Shown here one piece after another: positions 34,966 to 44,057 of a DNA stretch of 64,000 nt. The stretch comes from CAVWUA01 sp963758025. Lineage in GTDB: Bacteria > Planctomycetota > Planctomycetia > Isosphaerales > Isosphaeraceae. Below the pieces are notes generated by a model. That model was not told where the DNA came from. It saw only the letters and a list, made by a program, of their open reading frames with translations, and did no database searches. Both the position numbers and the translations under genes were made by a program. The stretch spans positions 143,865 to 207,864 of the forward strand of contig CAVWUA010000012.1 of assembly GCA_963758025.1 (NCBI GenBank), given 5' to 3'. The stretch's first letter is position 1. Every line of letters starts with the position of its first letter.

Positions 34966-37900
34966 CTACTCTTCGAGTTTCACCTTCCACCCCAGCTTTC
35001 GGAACAACTCGAGGAGCCTGGCCCGTCCCTCCGCGGGCGAGCCTGGCATGACATGGTCCACGATCTCGACGATCTCCCCGTACTCGTTCACCCGGACGAC
35101 CGCCCTGGGCCTTGTCACCGCCGCGCCACCCCTTGGACCGCCGGGGTACAGGGGGTGCTGGTACTCCTGGACGCCGCGGGCGGTCTCGCTCGGTTTGCTC
35201 GTGAACTGGTGGGGAAAATCCTCCTCGAAGACATACGCGTAATCCGAGAGGTGGAGGGTCTCCGGGGCCGCCACGCCCGGGTCCCGGGCTTGATGCCGAA
35301 TCCCTCCCACGGGGGGCGTTGCGAACGCGTCGCTGGAAATCCGGTGTTCCGTCGTCGGGTCGCGCAACCTTTCGATGAGATAGGCCCTGGGGTCCCCCTT
35401 CGCCTGAGCGAAGGAGATCAGGGTCTTGCGCGCGGGGGGCACCGCGCCGGTGATATCCCGCAAGACCTGTCTCGCCTGTGCCGAGTTGATTCCGAGGTCC
35501 CGGACGAGCTTCGCATTGTTCCCCTCGTCCGACCGTGAGAACGTCGTGGATTTGTCGCCGAAGGTCACGTGGACTGTGCCGTCGTCCGGGGAGACCGTCG
35601 AATCGACGTCATGCTCCCCGCCGATGTCGGTCGACACGCGCACCGTGCTTTTGGTACTCGTGACCTGGGATGGAGGGACCTCGGGGGGTGTGTGGGGGGC
35701 CACCTTCGATGATGCGGGAGGACTCGGCGCTCCACCAGGGCCGGGTTTCACCGAGCCGAGTTTCGGCTTCATGGGCGGTGTGGTCACGTTTTTCCGGACC
35801 ATCGTCAGATCGGGGCCGCCGCCGCCGGACGCGACCCTTTGTTGACGAGCCGCCTCCGCCTGCACGACGTCGTTTTCGTTGGCAGCCTGGGCTCCCGCCA
35901 GCCGGCTGAGGACTCCGCCCGAAGCCGGGCCTGTTGGCGGCTTGACCGGGGTGCGCGGTCGGATGTTGCCCTCGGTATCCACTGAGCCCAGCAACGGTTG
36001 TCCGCTGCCGGACGCGGGTGGACTCTTCACCGATGCGAGTACCGGCGTGCCGTCCGGCGCGATCGAGACGATGCGTTGAGGCCCGAACGGCGTCTCGATG
36101 ATCGCTCCGGACGGCACGCCAACCGAAGCGCCACCCGCCCCCAGCCACCTCTGCGGTTCACCCGGTGCCGGGAATCGGGATGTGCCGAATCCCGACCCCG
36201 AAGACGTCTCTCCGCCTCCCGGCAAAATACCTCGCGCGCCTGGGAATCCGCCTGACGTCGTCGTCCCGGCAGGGCCCCTCGGTGCCGCCTGACCCGACGG
36301 AAGCAGAGCCGACGCGGGTTTGCTGATCTCTCCATCCCTGATGATCCCCACGACCTCGCGGGTCTGACGATCCGTGATCTGTCCGTTGCCCGTCAGCGCA
36401 TCGACCTCCGAGTCCAGCTTGCGTCCGCTGGCCACTTCAATGACGCTCGATCGGAATTTTCCGGTTTGCGGATCGAGTTTGGGAGGACGAGTGATGACGA
36501 AGTCGGATTCGGCCGTGTCGATAAGGGATTGCCCCCGACCGGCAGACAGGCCGGCGGATGAACCGGCTGGTGCATAGCTGCGTTGATAGCTCATATCCGC
36601 ACCATAATGGTAGGGAACGTGCAAGAGAGCCATCAACGCGCTCATCGGGCTAATCGTCCCGGTCTCAGAGTACTCCTCGGACAGGGTCAGGCCGCTGTAA
36701 ACCAGCCCCGTGCTCACGAAGGGGTGCATGCCGACCCAGGTGGTCAGGCGAGGCGCCGCCCAGAGCGCGGCCCGCCCCGCCCCCGAAGCCACGGCCCCCT
36801 CTCCAACAAGGAAACTTCCCGCCTCAGGAAGAATGAAGGGCGCCGCGGCGAGGATCACGGTGCCCAGCCCAATGGCATTACCGATGTTCGCGGCGGCATC
36901 CATCCTTCGAACTGCCTCCGCCCAGGCCGCGGCCTTGCCGCGGAGGTAATTTTGATATTTCTTATCGATATATTGATTCCACTTGGTTTCATTCATTTCC
37001 TCCCGCAAGTCCGTGAGCCCCTCCGCGGTATATATCTCGTACGAAATGCGCTCGTCCTGAGTCCACGATGCCTCATAGTCGTTCACATACTCGGGATACC
37101 GATGTGAAATATAAAATCGGATTTGTCTCTCCATTTCGCCGCGCGGGAAGACATCGATCAAACCGTTCCTTGCCGCCACGAAGAGGTCGTGAAACTCGTC
37201 GTATGGGGCATTTCCCTCAACAAGAATCGGATTCTGATTCGCCAGATTCAGGAGTTCGGCATCGGATAACTCGGGGGTCGGACTATCCGGCTGGGGCTGG
37301 CGGGCGAGCCCCGGGCGCTGGCTCCCCCGACGTGGATTGGCCCGTTACCCGCGGCGAAGGCGGCCGCCGCCGCGTCGGCGGCAGGCTCCAGAACGCCGCC
37401 TTGCAGAGGAGGAGGCGCTGGGCCTCCGCGTTCCTGCTGGATGACGTGCGCCAGCTCGTGGGCGAGAAGTTGCGAACCCTGGGGTGAACGCGGGGCATAA
37501 CCCCCTGCCGAGAAAACCACATCCCGCCCGACCGTATAGGCCCGCGCCTGCATCGCGCGCCGACTCCGCCGCCGTCGCATCGTGATGCACCCGGACCCGG
37601 GAGAAGTCGTGGCCGAAGCGCTGCTCCATGTCCTGCCGTAACGCCGGTTCCAACGGCATGCCGGGACTGGCAAGAGCCCGATCGACGCTGGGAGGCACTG
37701 TCGCCAGGGGCTTCGTCGAGGGTCCTTGCAACGGGGGATCGGCCGCACCCATCACAGGGTGGCCTGTGGCGCGGTCCGCCTCGGCTTCGGCGGGATCACC
37801 GGGCCGGCTCCCGCGCGCTCGCGCGGAAACCGCCCCGCGTGCAGGAGCGCGAGCAGAGCCCGGTTGCCCAACCCGTCGAGCGCGAGGCCGCGGGCGGCCA

Positions 37901-37997
37901 GGACCGGGTTCTCGGGAGTCGCCGACCTTCGCGCGGGCGCGCCTCGCTCCGAGCCCTCTCCGCGTTCCGCCGACGATCGTTCGCGTGGGCTCTTCAT
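34966..37997 (-). CDS. eCIS-core (DUF4157) polymorphic-toxin-like protein, frameshifted
   Basis: The N-terminal DUF4157 domain is typical of cargo of extracellular contractile injection systems and other large secreted proteins: PLEPALRQDMEQRFGHDFSR, VRVHHDATAAESA, ARAYTVGRDVVFSAGGYAPR and the HExxH of LLAHELAHVIQQERGGP. Frame changes occur near 37790, 37560 and 37275; the start is MKSPRERSS at 37997 with GGAGG 9 nt upstream. The middle has a hydrophobic helix pair (GLGTVILAAAPFILPEAGSF) and Pro/Gly-rich linkers (IETPFGPQRIVSIAPDG). The C-terminus (DYAYVFEEDFPHQFTSKPS; PRAVVRVNEYGEIVEIVDHV) is an unidentified, possibly toxic domain. Restored length is about 1010 residues. No injection-machine or immunity gene is obvious in the window. 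Confidence 0.75.
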
Positions 37998-38020
37998 CGC
38001 TGGTCACCTCCAGCCGTGTC

Positions 38021-38077
38021 GGGTCCGCCGTGCGGACCATTCCCATTCCGGAGGAAGACGGTCCGCACGGCGGACCC
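38021..38077. repeat. Inverted pair of REP hairpins (family 3)
   Basis: GGGTCCGCCGTGCGGACC at 38021-38038 and its exact reverse complement at 38060-38077 are separated by 21 nt; each arm is itself a small hairpin (GGTCCGC/GCGGACC). This BIME-like pair sits just upstream of the eCIS-core start codon. A one-mismatch copy of one arm is at 34854-34871. Confidence 0.8.
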
Positions 38078-38102
38078 TACGGGGCTTGAACGAGCCACGC
38101 GG

Positions 38103-38462
38103 ATGACTACGATTCTCGGCCTCGGCCTCGGCAAATTCAAGAGCGTCGCGTGTCTGGACGACCCGGACACCCAAAAGGCCCGCGATCGCACCATCACCAC
38201 CGACCCCGACCCCCTGCGACGCCACCGCCCCGATCTGGTCGTCTTCGAGACCGGCACCATCGCCGGCTGGGTCGCCGACCTCTGCGGTGAACTTGGCCTG
38301 CCGTGCCGCGTCGCCGACCCGAACAACGACGGCGGAGTCGCACTGGGCGAAGCCGGTGGCACCGAGATCAAGACTCCTCGCCAGGGCCACCCCGCCGGCC
38401 CGGTTTGGTACGGGCTCGATCGCCGATCGGCCCTGCCCCCGTGCGCCTCGCCGAGGGGGTGA
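38103..38462 (+). pseudogene. IS110-family transposase relic, N-terminal part
   Basis: MTTILGLGLGKFKSVACLDD, then RRHRPDLVVFETGTIAGWVA and LCGELGLPCRVADPNND match the N-terminal DEDD domain of IS110-family transposases. The first catalytic Asp (normally in GLDLGK) is Gly. From about 38330 the remnant is frameshifted: the alternative frame HWAKPVAPRSRLLARAT looks like a worn WxxxKRKTDxxDALxLAR block. No C-terminal Ser-containing domain is present, so the element is dead. Confidence 0.7.
38341..38394. repeat. Composite repeat, copy B (54-nt block)
   Basis: Direct repeat of 34886-34939 at about 90% identity. Together with the REP-containing block at 38046-38082 it places matching sequence on both sides of the eCIS-core gene. 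Confidence 0.8.
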
Positions 38463-38717
38463 GGAAACTCCCTCCGGCCACAGATCTCTGTCCCGGACGA
38501 GCGGGAGGGTATCGCCGCTCCGCTCGTCCCGGCGTCTGATATCCCTCAACTCCCGATCCATTCGACCCTTTTGGCCCGATTCCGGCATCTGGGCTCGTGC
38601 GATCGGATGATTGGCACGGTAGCTGCCTTGAGATATGGCGACGGCTCGGCAAGACCGGTGGTCATCGGCGGAACGATCCGCCCTCCCGAAACCTCCGGGC
38701 CGATAGGGGCAACAAAC

Positions 38718-39164
38718 ATGCGACTTTCACCTCAGAAGATGGCCTTGGCATGCATCCTGACGACCGGCCTCCTGGCTTTCGGGGCGACCTCGGCCAAGGC
38801 TCAGGGATATGGCGGCTACTACGGACAGGGCTACGGCGGCGGCTACTACGGCCAGGGACACGGCGGCGGCTATTACGGCCAGGGTTACTACCGCCAGGGA
38901 TACGGCGGCCACTACGGACAGGGCTACGGTGTCCCGAGCACTCGCTATTACGGCAACGGCGGACACGACTTCCAGCCCCACTGGCACACGACCCAGACCC
39001 CGGCCGGGTCGTTCGCCTGGTACGGCAACGGGGCTCACGACCTCCAGCCTCACGAGCACACGAATTCCCCCTACGGCGGCTATCGGGGCTACAGCCCCAG
39101 CCCGTTCGGCGGGGTTACGACCAGCTACTACCCCTCGACGCCCTACACCTACATGCCCTGGTGA
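38718..39164 (+). CDS. Secreted Gly/Tyr-rich repeat protein
   Basis: A 148-residue protein with a signal peptide (LACILTTGLLAFGATSAKAQ) and a low-complexity body made of YGQGYGGGYYGQGHGG-type repeats, then two related blocks, YGNGGHDFQPHWHTTQTP and YGNGAHDLQPHEHTNSP, rich in His. The His clusters could bind metal; the Gly/Tyr repeats suggest a structural or adhesive envelope protein. ATG at 38718. Similar short YGG-rich exported proteins are frequent in planctomycetes; the function is unknown. Confidence 0.75.
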   Translation: MRLSPQKMALACILTTGLLAFGATSAKAQGYGGYYGQGYGGGYYGQGHGGGYYGQGYYRQGYGGHYGQGYGVPSTRYYGNGGHDFQPHWHTTQTPAGSFAWYGNGAHDLQPHEHTNSPYGGYRGYSPSPFGGVTTSYYPSTPYTYMPW

Positions 39165-39292
39165 GCGTCCGAACTCGCAACGGATCGATCCCGCCCCGTC
39201 CCCGAGTCCTTCGGGGGTGGGGCGATTCCGTTTCGGGATCTCGGGGCCGTGCCTTCAGGCCGCCACCTCGCGGCACTCCTCGGCGCAGAAAG

Positions 39293-39312
39293 TGTAGGGT
39301 GCCCACCCTACA
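39293..39312. repeat. Short REP-like palindrome related to family 1
   Basis: TGTAGGGTGCCCACCCTACA is a near-perfect palindrome that keeps only the outer ends of the longer element at 31134-31197. It touches the stop codon of the PIG-L fragment, as the longer copy touches the stop of the S26-like gene. Confidence 0.65.
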
Positions 39313-39945
39313 TTACTTCTGATCATCAGGTGCGAGCGTCGCCGGATCAATGAGGACGTAATGCTCTTTGTCGAAGAAATCGGCACTGTCGCATTGGAGA
39401 GGTAAGCGACTTGACAGTTTCGGCGCTTTTCGCCACCACTTTCGGCGCAGACAGGTCCTTTGAAGTGCGCGACTTACGGCAATTCGGCGCGAGATTTCGG
39501 CGACGAAGACTGTCAACCTGAAAATGGCCCTCAACAGCTCCAATGCGACAGTGCCAAGAAATCATAGAGCGGCCAGGCCGGAAAGCCGTATGCCTTGCCC
39601 AGATGCTGAGATTGATGAACATCCCACCCTATCCCTTTCATTTTCTTGCTGACGGGAATCGCAACATCGGGGTCGGGTTGGGCTGCGGCGACCTCACGCA
39701 TCGTCGCGTCACCGAAGGTCCGGAGCATGCGGCGAGGCGCGACGATATAGGCTAGCTTATCCGGGCGATGGGGCGGCCCGAGCTCGGGCTTGTATGCCGG
39801 GTCGGAAGCGAATCGGACGGCATCGGTCATGATGGCCCCCGCCGCCTTGTGATCTGGGTGTCCGGTATATCCGCCCGCCGGGTCAAACCCGAGGACGAGG
39901 CCGGGCTTGTTGTGCCTGATCGTCGCGACGAGCGGAAGGGGCCTT
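39313..39945 (-). pseudogene. PIG-L family deacetylase, truncated and interrupted by a miniature element
   Basis: The conserved segment LVATIRHNKPGLVLGFDPAG, then GYTGHPDHKAAGAIMTDAV, is the C-terminal half of a zinc-dependent PIG-L/LmbE N-deacetylase (HPDH motif). The N-terminal half with the AHPDDE motif is missing; upstream sequence turns into a minisatellite fragment at 39954. The frame is cut at 39555 by a 174-bp insertion. Removing the insertion and one copy of its target duplication joins WPLYDF to FDKEHYVLIDPATLAPDDQK in frame, ending at the TAA at 39313. It is therefore inactive by two independent events. Confidence 0.8.
39382..39555. mobile_element. 174-bp MITE with IS6/IS26-like ends
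   Basis: The terminal inverted repeats GGCACTGTCGCATTGGAG (39382-39399) and its exact complement (39538-39555) are 18 bp. They are flanked by direct copies of AAGAAATC at 39374-39381 and 39556-39563, an 8-bp target-site duplication. Subterminal TTGACAGT/ACTGTCAA lie at 39411-39418 and 39509-39516. There is no transposase inside. The ends resemble the GGCACTGTTGCAAA terminus of IS26, and an 8-bp duplication is the norm for IS6, so it was probably mobilised by an IS6-type transposase supplied in trans. Confidence 0.88.
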
Positions 39946-39953
39946 CGCCCGCT

Positions 39954-39995
39954 GCGCCGAGCGAACCCAAACCGCGTGCGCCGACCGAACCCAGG
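39954..39995. repeat. Two units of a dispersed minisatellite
   Basis: Units start at 39954 and 39978 (GCGCCGAGCGAACCCAAACC, then GCGCCGACCGAACCCAGG), 24 nt apart. They match the ten-unit array at 58465-58700. The N-terminal truncation of the PIG-L gene lies next to this fragment. Confidence 0.75.
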
Positions 39996-40162
39996 CGGGC
40001 CGGATCGGGGGCGTTCCGGGATGTTCCGCCAGGGGGATGAGACGGGGTGGAAATGCGGGCGAAATCGCAAATCGAACCCAACGGAGATGTGGCGGGAATC
40101 TCAAAGTACGGAAGAGGTTGCGTCGTGTGGGAGGCCGTTGGGTTTGGGGCAAGGGAGTGGGG

Positions 40163-40918
40163 TCAGCCGGGGTGGACAACGCGGATCGGCTCGCGTCGGT
40201 GGCGGGCGTCGCGGGTCAAGGCGCCGCCGAGCCGGCGGTCCAGGGCGGCGATGGCGGCGTCGAGGATGCTTCGGGCGGTGTCGAGGTGCCGGGGACGCAG
40301 GGCATAGGGGTCGCGCGGCAGGCCCGTGCGGGGGAAGTGCAGGTCGTCGGGGGAGAGCGGCAGGTCCGGCGGGATCTGGTGCGGTTCCAGGGGGTCGAAG
40401 GCGGTGTCCGCGCCCGACGACGCCCGGTAGTAGGCCCGACGCGAGGCGGCCGCGCCGGGGTAGGCCCAGGAGGTCCGCACGGACAGAAGCTCGTTGAACT
40501 GCGGCCAGGGAGGGGCGTCGGGGTCGTGCCCGCCGACCGGGCTCTCGGCGACGATCGCCGGCAGGAGCCGCCAGGCATCGACCGGGGGCAACGGGCGGGA
40601 CGGGTCGGCGACGATCCCCGTCAACTCCGGACGGCCCAGCTCGACGGCCGCCTGGTGGACCAAAGCCTCGGCGCTCTCCAGGTACAGCAGCAAGGCCGCG
40701 CGCGCCAGGCGGCTGGCCTCGGCCTCGGAGCGCGGCAGCCGCAGGTGGCTCTGTTTGTGGAAGTCCAGCGCGTCCTGGTAGAGGCAATGGAACGGGCTGA
40801 CGGTCGTTTCGATCACCGGCCCGGCCGCCGCCTCGGGGTCGAGTACGGCCGCCTTCTCCGACCCGGCTCGTCCCGGACCAGGCCCGTGCAACGGCGGTCT
40901 GGACTCTCCCTGAGCCAT
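40163..40918 (-). CDS. Hypothetical protein (251 aa)
   Basis: No family recognised. ATG at 40918 with GGGAGG 5-6 nt upstream. After a low-complexity N-terminus, a mostly helical body begins near residue 45: TTVSPFHCLYQDALDFHKQS, ASRLARAALLLYLESAEALV, then PPVDAWRLLPAIVAESPVGG and WPQFNELLSVRTSWAYPGAA. The C-terminal helix (DTARSILDAAIAALDRRLGG) is amphipathic. No signal peptide or membrane helix. It has the look of a conserved intracellular planctomycete protein. Confidence 0.7.
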   Translation of the reverse strand: MAQGESRPPLHGPGPGRAGSEKAAVLDPEAAAGPVIETTVSPFHCLYQDALDFHKQSHLRLPRSEAEASRLARAALLLYLESAEALVHQAAVELGRPELTGIVADPSRPLPPVDAWRLLPAIVAESPVGGHDPDAPPWPQFNELLSVRTSWAYPGAAASRRAYYRASSGADTAFDPLEPHQIPPDLPLSPDDLHFPRTGLPRDPYALRPRHLDTARSILDAAIAALDRRLGGALTRDARHRREPIRVVHPG

Positions 40919-41214
40919 GAGACCTCCCGACGTCTTCTCGCTCTCTCGACCCGGCCGTTCCGCCAGAACGGCGGGAACGAACCGGGACGCTGCCGCCATT
41001 TTGGGTTGCTCGATCGGTTCCAGTCTAGCACACAGGCGCCGGGCGTTCCACCCGAAGGCCGTTTCCGTAACGACCTTCGGCGCGAGGGGCCTCGGTCGGT
41101 CGGTGGAACCGGCCTGGAGGGGGGTTGGCGACATATCGGGAGATATGTTAGAAACTTGCCCTGGCAGAGGATCTGCCCCAGGAGAGCACGCCCACCGAAC
41201 AGGAGGTTTCCCTC

Positions 41215-41502
41215 GTGATTAAGCCCCACCTTGCCCAGCCCACCTCAAACGACGAAGCCCGCAACGCCACGACAACGACCCCGGAGACCGAGACGAGCCG
41301 GTCCCAGGCCAAGTGGGAGGCCCGCTTCGACCTGGCCCGCTACCGCGCCGAGACGGAGCGGCTAAGGGTGCTGGTCGAGTTCCTCGCCCGGCCGATCCAT
41401 GCTCACGGCGGCTCCGAACCCGACCCGGACATCGTGACCGCCTACAACCTGGCCGTCGAGGCCGCGCTGCAAGGCATTCGCCGGTCGGCCAGCGGCGACT
41501 GA
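41215..41502 (+). CDS. Small hypothetical protein (95 aa)
   Basis: GTG start at 41215, chosen because AGGAGG lies 8 nt upstream. The product is hydrophilic with a Thr-rich N-terminus (NATTTTPETETSR) and two helices (EARFDLARYRAETERLRVLV; DIVTAYNLAVEAALQGIRR). No function can be assigned. It is divergent from the preceding gene, with about 300 bp between them. Confidence 0.6.
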   Translation: MIKPHLAQPTSNDEARNATTTTPETETSRSQAKWEARFDLARYRAETERLRVLVEFLARPIHAHGGSEPDPDIVTAYNLAVEAALQGIRRSASGD

Positions 41503-41823
41503 TCGGAGGAAAGGGGGTGGCCGGGCGGGTCGAGGCGCGTCCCGCCCGTTGGCCTCCAGGATCGGTCTCTCGGAACAACCGGGGAGGTTCGCTCGGGTCC
41601 CATCATGTCCTATCGTTGCCCTCAGGAACCCTGGGCTTCGCGTGCCGTCCGGGCGACGTGCGAGTCGAGGGCCGGGGCATGTCTCGTTCCTGCCTCACGT
41701 GGGCTGAATCCGTCTGGCACCATGCGTGAACCCACGTTACGCTGACTTGGGAGACAGGACGAGGAGCCACGGTGAACGGACGGAATGCGCCGTGGTGGAC
41801 AGAGAAGGGCACCGAGGACTCTC
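41503..41823. other. Intergenic region without a gene
   Basis: Upstream of the epimerase-glycosyltransferase pair and likely to carry their promoter. No convincing sigma-70 boxes, hairpins or repeats seen; GAGGA before the epimerase ATG is its ribosome binding site. Confidence 0.4.
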
Positions 41824-42852
41824 ATGAAGAACAAGTGGATCATCACGGGTGGCGCGGGCTTCATCGGTTGCCACGCCGCCGCCCGTTTCCAGAAGGCCGG
41901 CCATCAGGTCGTGCTGGTGGATAACCTGAGCCGTCGAGGTGCCGAAGCGAACCTGGCGTGGCTCCGCGACCAGGGCGTGACCGATTTCGTCAAGGCCGAC
42001 ATCCGGGACGCCTCGGCGATGGCCGAGGTCATCGGCCGGCACGCCGACGCCGACGCCGTGCTCCACCTGGCCGCGCAGGTCGCCGTGACGACCAGCGTGA
42101 CCGATCCCCGGACCGACTTCGAGATCAACGCCCTGGGGACCTTCAACGTCCTGGAAGCCGTCCGTAACGCCGCCGGCGGTCGCCCGGCCGTCCTGTACAG
42201 CTCCACGAACAAGGTCTATGGGAACCTGGAGCACCGGAAGGTCGTCGAACGGAACGGCCGCTACGAGTATGAGAACCTGCCGCAAGGGGTCGATGAGTCG
42301 GAGCCGCTGGACTTCCACAGCCCCTACGGCTGCTCCAAGGGGACCGGCGACCAGTACGTCCTCGACTACGCCCGGATCTACGGCCTGAAGACCGTGGCGT
42401 TCCGCCAGTCGTGCATCTACGGCACCCGCCAGTTCGGCATTGAGGACCAGGGGTGGATCGCCTGGTTCTGTGTCGCGGCGACGACCGGCCAGCCCTTCAC
42501 GATCTTCGGCGACGGCAAGCAGATCCGCGATGCCCTCTGGGTCGATGACCTGATCAATGCCTACGAGCGGGCCCTGGAGCGGATCGACACGGTGCGCGGC
42601 GAGGTCTTCAATATCGGCGGCGGACCGGACAAGACCCTGAGCCTCAACGAGCTGGTCGGCAAGCTGGATCGGGCCTTCGGGCGCCCGTTCAACCCGCCCT
42701 ACGCCGACTGGCGGCCCGGCGACCAGCGCTGCTTCATCGCGGACATCGGCAAGGCCCGGCGCCTGCTCGACTGGGAGCCGAAGGTCGGGCCGGATGAGGG
42801 GGTGGACCGGCTGCTCGGCTGGGTGCGGGAGAACCGGGCCCTCTTCTCGTGA
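41824..42852 (+). CDS. NAD-dependent nucleotide-sugar epimerase (CDP-paratose 2-epimerase-like)
   Basis: An extended SDR of 342 residues. NAD-binding motif TGGAGFIGCHAAARF at residue 8; HLAAQVAVTTSVTDPRTDFE near 81; active site SSTNKVYGNLEHRK with the catalytic Ser/Thr, then YGCSKGTGDQY (YxxxK) near 172. The substrate-binding region RQSCIYGTRQFGIEDQGWIA and GDGKQIRDALWVDDLINAYE are characteristic of the RfbE/Tyv group, which interconverts CDP-paratose and CDP-tyvelose; the real substrate may differ. Its stop overlaps the start of the glycosyltransferase (GTGA). Confidence 0.9.
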   Translation: MKNKWIITGGAGFIGCHAAARFQKAGHQVVLVDNLSRRGAEANLAWLRDQGVTDFVKADIRDASAMAEVIGRHADADAVLHLAAQVAVTTSVTDPRTDFEINALGTFNVLEAVRNAAGGRPAVLYSSTNKVYGNLEHRKVVERNGRYEYENLPQGVDESEPLDFHSPYGCSKGTGDQYVLDYARIYGLKTVAFRQSCIYGTRQFGIEDQGWIAWFCVAATTGQPFTIFGDGKQIRDALWVDDLINAYERALERIDTVRGEVFNIGGGPDKTLSLNELVGKLDRAFGRPFNPPYADWRPGDQRCFIADIGKARRLLDWEPKVGPDEGVDRLLGWVRENRALFS

Positions 42853-44057
42853 GCCAGGTCCCCGTGACGTCCTCCCCGATCATCCGCCTGGGCCTGATCT
42901 GCGACTACCTGGAGGAGAACTGGCCGAGCATGGACCTGGTGGGGGAGATGATCCTCTCCCACCTGGCCGACCGGCACGCCGACGCGGTCGTGGCGACCCG
43001 GATTTGTCCCCCCTACCGGCACCGCGCGACACGCTGGCCGATCGTGGGGAGGCGAGGGGCCGCGCGCAATGCCGACCGGCTGCTGAACCGCTTCCGGGAC
43101 TATCCCCGATCTCTCCGGAGGCTGGTCCGCGAGGATCGCTTTGACCTGTACCACCTGGTCGATCACAGCTACGCCCAGCTCGTCCACGCCCTGCCGGCGG
43201 GCCGGGCGGTGGTGACCTGCCACGACCTGGATACGTTCCGCTGCGTGCTGGAACCGGACCGGGAGCCCCGCCCGCGCTGGTTCCGCGCGATGGTCCGTCG
43301 GACGCTGGAGGGGCTGCGCCGGGCGGCCGCGGTGGTCTGCGACAGCGAGGCGACGCGCCGCGGCATCCTCCAGCACGGCCTCGTACCGGCGGAGCGGCTG
43401 CACGTCGTTTATCTGGCGATCGACCAGGCATGTTGTCCGGAACCTGACCCGGAAGCCGATGCGGAGGCCGAGCGTCTGCTCGGTCCGGCGCCGACGGGGG
43501 ACGACGCCCCGCCCGACCTCTTGCACGTTGGGTCGAACATCCCTCGCAAGCGGATTGACGTCCTCCTGGGCACGCTCGCCGGGGTCCGGCGCGACTGGCC
43601 GGGCGTTCGGCTCATCAAGGTGGGCGGTTCCTTGAATCCGGATCAGGCCCGGCTGGCCGAGGATCTGGGAGTCACCGGGGCGATCGTCCCCTTGCCGTTC
43701 CTGGAACGGGACGTTCTGGCCGCCGTGTACCGCCGCGCGGCCCTGGTCTTGCAGCCCAGTGAAGCGGAGGGGTTCGGCCTGCCCGTGGCCGAGGCGATGG
43801 CCTGCGGCCCGCCCGTCCTCGCCAGCGATCTCGACGTGCTCCGCGAGGTCGGCGGCGAGGCCGCCGCCTACGCTCCGGTCGGCGATGTTCCCGCCTGGAC
43901 CGAGGCCGCGCTGGGCTTGCTGGACGAGTGGCGACGCCAGGACGACGCCTGGCGGAGCCGCCGCGCGGCCGGCCTGGCCTGGAGCCAGCGCTACCACTGG
44001 ACGACCCACGTCGAACGGCTCGTCGCGATCTACCAGGACGTCCTCAACCGCTCCTGA
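42849..44057 (+). CDS. Glycosyltransferase family 4 protein
   Basis: A GT-B-fold glycosyltransferase of 402 residues. N-terminal acceptor domain: RLGLICDYLEENWPSMDLVG and DRFDLYHLVDHSYAQLVHAL; linker and donor domain: DLLHVGSNIPRKRIDVLLGT near 220 and LVLQPSEAEGFGLPVAEAMA near 300, containing the E-x7-E donor-phosphate motif, then CGPPVLASDLDVLREVGGEA. The GTG start at 42849 overlaps the epimerase stop by 4 nt, so translation is coupled; the epimerase probably makes the sugar nucleotide this enzyme transfers. Confidence 0.9.
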   Translation: MSQVPVTSSPIIRLGLICDYLEENWPSMDLVGEMILSHLADRHADAVVATRICPPYRHRATRWPIVGRRGAARNADRLLNRFRDYPRSLRRLVREDRFDLYHLVDHSYAQLVHALPAGRAVVTCHDLDTFRCVLEPDREPRPRWFRAMVRRTLEGLRRAAAVVCDSEATRRGILQHGLVPAERLHVVYLAIDQACCPEPDPEADAEAERLLGPAPTGDDAPPDLLHVGSNIPRKRIDVLLGTLAGVRRDWPGVRLIKVGGSLNPDQARLAEDLGVTGAIVPLPFLERDVLAAVYRRAALVLQPSEAEGFGLPVAEAMACGPPVLASDLDVLREVGGEAAAYAPVGDVPAWTEAALGLLDEWRRQDDAWRSRRAAGLAWSQRYHWTTHVERLVAIYQDVLNRS

